The notes below the pieces were generated by a model, which searched no databases, was not told the DNA's origin, and saw only the letters and a list, made by a program, of their open reading frames with translations. DNA of 64,000 nt from Pseudomonas oryzihabitans NBRC 102199. Its GTDB lineage: Bacteria > Pseudomonadota > Gammaproteobacteria > Pseudomonadales > Pseudomonadaceae. A program made the position numbers and the translations under genes. Location: positions 496,001 through 560,000 of the forward strand of contig NZ_BBIT01000005.1 in assembly GCF_000730625.1 (NCBI RefSeq), given 5' to 3'. Shown here in pieces: positions 60,192 through 64,000 of the stretch. The first letter of the stretch is position 1. Each line of letters starts with the position of its first letter.

Positions 60192-62003
60192 ATGACCGCC
60201 ACTTCCGCTCAACGACTTGCCGCCCTGCGCGCCTTCCTGGCCGAGCAGGGCGCCGATGCCTGCCTGATCCCCAGCGCCGATCCCCATCTGTCCGAATACC
60301 TGCCGGAACACTGGCAGGGCCGTGCCTGGCTGTCCGGTTTCACCGGCTCCGCCGGGTTGCTGCTGGTGACCCGCGAGGCCGCCGGCGTCTGGACCGACAG
60401 CCGCTACTGGGAGCAGGCCACCCAGGAGCTGGCGGGCAGCGGCATCGACCTGATGAAGCAGGTCGCCAGCCAGCCCCAGGCCCACCTGCAGTGGCTGGCC
60501 GACCAGGTGCCCGCGGGCGGCACGGTACTGGTGGACGGCCAGGTGCTGTCGCTCGGCGCAGCGGCGGCCCTGCGCCGCGCGCTGGAGCCCAAGGGTATCC
60601 GGCTGCGGACCGATCTCGACCCGCTGGCGGCGATCTGGCGCGAGCGCCCCGCGCTGCCGGCGGCACCGGTCTATGCCCATGCCGCCCCCCAGGCCCCCCA
60701 TCCGCGCAGCGCCAAGCTCGCCCAGGTGCGCGAGAAGCTGAAGGACGCCAAGGCCGACTGGCATTTCATCTCCTCGCTGGACGACATCGCCTGGCTGCTC
60801 AACCTGCGCGGCGCCGACGTGCCCTACAACCCGGTGTTCCTCGCCCATGTGCTGCTGGGTAGCGACAGCTGCCAGCTGTTCATCGACCCGGCCAAGGTGC
60901 CGGCCGAGATCCGCACGGCCCTGGTGGAGGACGGCGTGACCCTGGCCGACTACCACCAGGCGGCCGCCGAGCTGGCCCGGCTGCCGGCCGGCAGTCGCCT
61001 GCTGGTGGACCCGGCGCGGGTCACCCTCGGGCTGGCCGAGGCCGCGCCCCAAGGGGTCGAGCGGCACGAGCAGATCAATCCCTCGACCCTGCTCAAGGCC
61101 TGCAAGACCGCCGAGGAGGTGGCCCAGGTGCGCATGGCCATGGAAGAGGACGGCGCCGCGCTGTGCGTCTTCTTCGCCCGTTTCGAGGCGGCCCTGGCCC
61201 GTGGCGAGCGCCTCACCGAGCTGACCGTGGACGACTGGCTGAGCGAGGCCCGCGCGGCGCGCCCCAACTTCGTCTCCCTGAGCTTCGCCACCATCGCCGG
61301 CTTCAACGCCGGTGGCGCCCTGCCGCACTACCGGGCGACCGAAGAGGCCCATGCCGAACTCCAGGGCGACGGCCTGCTGCTGATCGACAGTGGCGGCCAG
61401 TACCTGGGGGGCACCACCGACATCACCCGGGTGGTGCCCATCGGCACTCCCAGCGCCGCCCAGAAGCGCGATTTCACCCTGGTGCTCAAGGGCATGCTGG
61501 CGCTGTCGCGGGCGCGCTTTCCGGCCGGCGTCGCCGCGCCCATGCTCGACGCCCTGGCGCGCGAGCCGATCTGGGCCGCCGGCATCGACTACGGCCACGG
61601 CACCGGCCATGGCGTGGGTTACTTCCTCAATGTGCACGAGGGACCGCAGTCGATTTCCTTCTATGCCACGGTCACCCCGCACCATGTCCTGCGCGAGGGC
61701 ATGATCACCTCCAACGAACCGGGTATCTATCGCCCCGGCCAGTGGGGCGTGCGGCTGGAGAACCTGCTCCTGTGCACTCGCGCGGAAACCACCGAATTCG
61801 GCGATTTCCTGGCCTTCGAGACCCTGACCCTCTGTCCGCTGGACACCCGCTGCCTGGATCTGGCGCTGCTGCGCAGCGACGAGCTGGACTGGCTGGATGG
61901 CTATCACGCCGAGGTCCGCCGCCGCGTGCTGCCGCTGGTCGAGGGCGCCGCGCGCGACTGGCTGCTGGCCCGCACCGAACCCGTCGCGAGGACTGCCCGA
62001 TGA
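60192..62003 (+). CDS. Xaa-Pro aminopeptidase (aminopeptidase P family)
   Basis: 603 residues, the long three-domain form. Two creatinase-like N-terminal domains (about 1-310) are followed by the metallopeptidase domain (about 315-600). Metal ligands are visible in LLLIDSGGQYLGGTTDITRVV, HGTGHGVGYFLNVHEGP and ITSNEPGIYRPGQWGVRLEN. It removes an N-terminal residue before proline, in the cytoplasm. ATG at 60192 with GAGGTG upstream. It overlaps the aldolase gene by 4 bases. Confidence 0.92.
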   Translation: MTATSAQRLAALRAFLAEQGADACLIPSADPHLSEYLPEHWQGRAWLSGFTGSAGLLLVTREAAGVWTDSRYWEQATQELAGSGIDLMKQVASQPQAHLQWLADQVPAGGTVLVDGQVLSLGAAAALRRALEPKGIRLRTDLDPLAAIWRERPALPAAPVYAHAAPQAPHPRSAKLAQVREKLKDAKADWHFISSLDDIAWLLNLRGADVPYNPVFLAHVLLGSDSCQLFIDPAKVPAEIRTALVEDGVTLADYHQAAAELARLPAGSRLLVDPARVTLGLAEAAPQGVERHEQINPSTLLKACKTAEEVAQVRMAMEEDGAALCVFFARFEAALARGERLTELTVDDWLSEARAARPNFVSLSFATIAGFNAGGALPHYRATEEAHAELQGDGLLLIDSGGQYLGGTTDITRVVPIGTPSAAQKRDFTLVLKGMLALSRARFPAGVAAPMLDALAREPIWAAGIDYGHGTGHGVGYFLNVHEGPQSISFYATVTPHHVLREGMITSNEPGIYRPGQWGVRLENLLLCTRAETTEFGDFLAFETLTLCPLDTRCLDLALLRSDELDWLDGYHAEVRRRVLPLVEGAARDWLLARTEPVARTAR

Positions 62004-63040
62004 GCAGCAACGCCCAGCAATTCGCCAGTGACAACTATTCCGGCATCTGCCCGGAAGCCTGGGCCGCCATGGCCGCGGCCAACGTCGGCCACGAGACCGC
62101 CTATGGCAACGACACCTGGACGGCGCGCGCCGCCGATCGCTTTCGCCAGCTGTTCGAGACCGACTGCGAGGTGTTCTTCGCCTTCAACGGCACCGCGGCC
62201 AACTCCCTGGCCCTGGCGGCGCTGTGCCAGAGCTACCACAGCGTGATCTGCTCCGACACCGCCCACGTCGAGACCGACGAATGCGGCGCGCCGGAATTCT
62301 TTTCCAACGGCTCCAAGCTGCTGCTGGCACCGGCCCACCAGGGCAAGCTGACCCCGGGCGCCATCCAGCAGATCGCCACCAAGCGCGCCGACATCCACTT
62401 TCCCAAGCCGCGGGCAGTGACCGTCACCCAGGCCACCGAGGTGGGTACCCTCTATAGCCTCAACGAATTGCAGGCTATCAGCGCCACCTGCCGCGACCTC
62501 GGCCTGCACCTGCACATGGACGGCTCGCGCTTTTCCAATGCCGTGGCCGGCCTGGGCTGCACCCCGGCCGAGGTGACCTGGAAGGCCGGCGTCGACGTGC
62601 TCTGCTTTGGTGGCACCAAGAGCGGCATGGCGGTGGGGGAGGCGATCCTTTTCTTCAACCGCGAGCTGGCCGAGGACTTCGAATACCGCTGCAAGCAGGC
62701 CGGCCAGCTGGCGTCCAAGATGAGATTCCTCTCCGCGCCCTGGCTTGGCGTGCTGGAAAACGACACCTGGCTACGCCACGCCCGCCACGCCAATGCCATG
62801 GCCCAGCTGCTCGCCGAGCGGGTACGCGGGGTGCCCGGCGTGGACTTCATGTTCCCGGTGGAAGCCAACTCGGTGTTCCTGCAGCTCTCCGAACCGGCGC
62901 TGGAATTCCTGCGCGCCCGCGGCTGGCGCTTCTACACCTTCATCGGCAGCGGCGGGGCGCGTTTCATGTGCTCCTGGGATACCGAAGAGGCGCGGGTACT
63001 GGAGCTGGCGGCGGACATTCGGACGGCGATGGGCGGGTAG
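62000..63040 (+). CDS. Low-specificity L-threonine aldolase
   Basis: 346 residues, fold-type I PLP enzyme. The PLP lysine is in CFGGTKSGMAVGE (about residue 207) and the substrate-binding HMDGSRFSNA is present. It splits L-threonine or allo-threonine to glycine and acetaldehyde. It starts ATGA over the aminopeptidase stop, so the two are co-expressed. REP pair C follows. Confidence 0.93.
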   Translation: MSSNAQQFASDNYSGICPEAWAAMAAANVGHETAYGNDTWTARAADRFRQLFETDCEVFFAFNGTAANSLALAALCQSYHSVICSDTAHVETDECGAPEFFSNGSKLLLAPAHQGKLTPGAIQQIATKRADIHFPKPRAVTVTQATEVGTLYSLNELQAISATCRDLGLHLHMDGSRFSNAVAGLGCTPAEVTWKAGVDVLCFGGTKSGMAVGEAILFFNRELAEDFEYRCKQAGQLASKMRFLSAPWLGVLENDTWLRHARHANAMAQLLAERVRGVPGVDFMFPVEANSVFLQLSEPALEFLRARGWRFYTFIGSGGARFMCSWDTEEARVLELAADIRTAMGG

Positions 63041-63078
63041 GGCGCAGCGCGGCCGTGGCCGTGCGATGGCTGCTTAAA

Positions 63079-63162
63079 CTGTAGGAGCGGCCGCATCGGC
63101 GGACCGCCATGGCCGCGATCAGACCTGGCGCTGGCTTTATCGCGGCCATGGGCCGCTCCTAC
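63079..63162. repeat. REP pair C, with an expanded left arm
   Basis: The long arm (63081-63119) contains the same 15-base insertion as pair B (GCATCGGCGGACCGC), and the short arm (63139-63162) is standard. The order of long and short arms is reversed relative to pair B. Spacer 19 bases. Confidence 0.82.
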
Positions 63163-63303
63163 GGGATTCGATGCTCTCTCATCCATCGCTGTCCATTCCC
63201 AGGTGGAAAACGCTGCGCGGTTTTCCACGCTCCGGTGTTCTCCGGGGACGCCGCCCGCACCAACCGTTACCATGGCCGATCTCTTCCTCGTCTCCAGCGA
63301 TTC

Positions 63304-64000
63304 ATGGCCAAGAAGTCCAGCAAAGCCCTCTCTACCGCGGTCAATTCCGCTGCCCCCACGCTCATCGACGTGGCCCGGGTCGCCGGGGTGTCGCCGATCA
63401 CCGTCTCGCGGGCGCTGAATCGACCGGAGATCGTCAGCGAGGCGGCGCGGGAGAAGGTGCTGGCGGCGGTGCAGGCCACCGGCTACGTGCCCAATCTGCT
63501 GGCCGGCGGCCTGGCCTCCAATCGCAGTCGCCTGGTGGCGCTGTTCGTGCCGACCATCGTCCACTCCATCTTCGCCGAGACCGTCCAGGCATTGATGGCG
63601 CGCCTGTCCCAGGCCGGCTACCAGACCCTGCTCGGCCTCACCGGCTACAGCGCCGAACAGGAAGAGCAGCTGCTGGCCGCGGTGCTGGGACGCAAGCCCG
63701 ATGGCATCGTGCTGACCGGTACCCTGCACACCGCCGCCAGTCGGCAGCGCCTGGCCCAGGCTGGCATCCCGGTGGTGGAGTCCTGGGACCTCGGTGAAGA
63801 CCCGCTGGACATGCAGGTGGGCTTTTCCCACGAAGCCGTGGGGCGCGCCCAGGCCGAGCATCTGCACGCCCGTGGCTATCGGCGCTTCGCCGTGGTCTCG
63901 GTGGACGACCCCCGCGCCCTGCGGCGCTGTCGCAGCCTGGTCGCGCGGCTGGCCGAACTGGGCGTGGCGGAACCACTGCTGGAGATCCTGCCGGCGCCGG
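63304..64000 (+). CDS. LacI/GntR-type repressor, N-terminal part
   Basis: The first 232 residues are in the window; the gene continues beyond the edge. Start ATG at 63304. N-terminal LacI helix-turn-helix with hinge (TLIDVARVAGVSPITVSRALNRPEIVSEAAREKV), then a periplasmic-binding-like domain (RLVALFVPTIVHSIFAETVQAL). GYSAEQEEQLL resembles gluconate repressors of pseudomonads. The target is unknown; the gluconate-dehydrogenase-type operon is 13 kb away and a direct link is speculative. Confidence 0.88.
   Translation, partial: MAKKSSKALSTAVNSAAPTLIDVARVAGVSPITVSRALNRPEIVSEAAREKVLAAVQATGYVPNLLAGGLASNRSRLVALFVPTIVHSIFAETVQALMARLSQAGYQTLLGLTGYSAEQEEQLLAAVLGRKPDGIVLTGTLHTAASRQRLAQAGIPVVESWDLGEDPLDMQVGFSHEAVGRAQAEHLHARGYRRFAVVSVDDPRALRRCRSLVARLAELGVAEPLLEILPAP

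Noticed and set aside
63079-63162. Repeats as a CRISPR array
   Set aside because: Only two inverted copies per place, no regular direct repeats or spacers, and no cas genes; these are REP pairs.

Overview
The window is a high-GC, gene-dense stretch of a Pseudomonas-type gammaproteobacterial chromosome. This rests on gene families and gene order (pst-phoU, glcCDEFGB, rpoZ-spoT-ridA, metNIQ, triABC plus a LysR gene), Rho-independent terminators, Crc/Hfq-type leader motifs and Pseudomonas-style REP repeats. No database search was possible. No tRNA, rRNA, CRISPR array, insertion sequence or prophage was seen, and almost everything looks chromosomal. The hipA-hipB pair is the most accessory-looking item.

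Layout: 1-3719 is the end of the phosphate uptake operon (pstC end, pstA, pstB, phoU). It is followed by a receiver protein with an unassigned C-terminus, two paralogous secreted M23 peptidases around an AraC-type regulator, a 7TM diguanylate cyclase and a CorC/CNNM-type membrane protein. 11349-18739 is the glycolate/glyoxylate module: glcC regulator, then divergent glcD-E-F-G and glcB, turning glycolate into malate. 18893-21768 is rpoZ-spoT-ridA (transcription and stringent response). 21899-27665 holds katE and the methionine importer metN-metI with two tandem metQ genes. 27718-29315 is a hipA-hipB toxin-antitoxin pair in reversed order, followed by an MFS transporter, rubredoxin and HU.

31680-34158 pairs a SulP anion transporter with a beta-carbonic anhydrase. 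34819-38397 has two chemoreceptors, then gloA, a CsbD stress protein and a GST. 40518-43484 is a compact run of three different glycosyltransferases of unknown product. Next come a BrkB/YihY membrane protein, gpmA and a small unknown protein. 46308-50202 is a three-subunit periplasmic gluconate 2-dehydrogenase-type operon (TAT-exported small subunit, GMC flavoprotein, tri-heme cytochrome). 50770-52158 is a GABA-type permease, followed by a DUF1127 protein and a small secreted protein. 53382-58608 is a TriABC-like RND efflux operon with two adaptor lipoproteins, followed by a LysR gene. The window ends with a small secreted protein, aminopeptidase P, threonine aldolase and the start of a LacI/GntR-type repressor.

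The most interesting non-coding signals are these: three GGCA-N6-TGCC-type palindromes spaced exactly 42 bp apart over the hipA promoter; two candidate CUCCUU-bearing RNAs around the LysR gene; an orphan structured RNA candidate at about 6600-6740; GlcC-type operators exactly 100 bp apart plus a Crc-type motif at glcD; and REP pairs, two of which carry the same 15-nt arm expansion.
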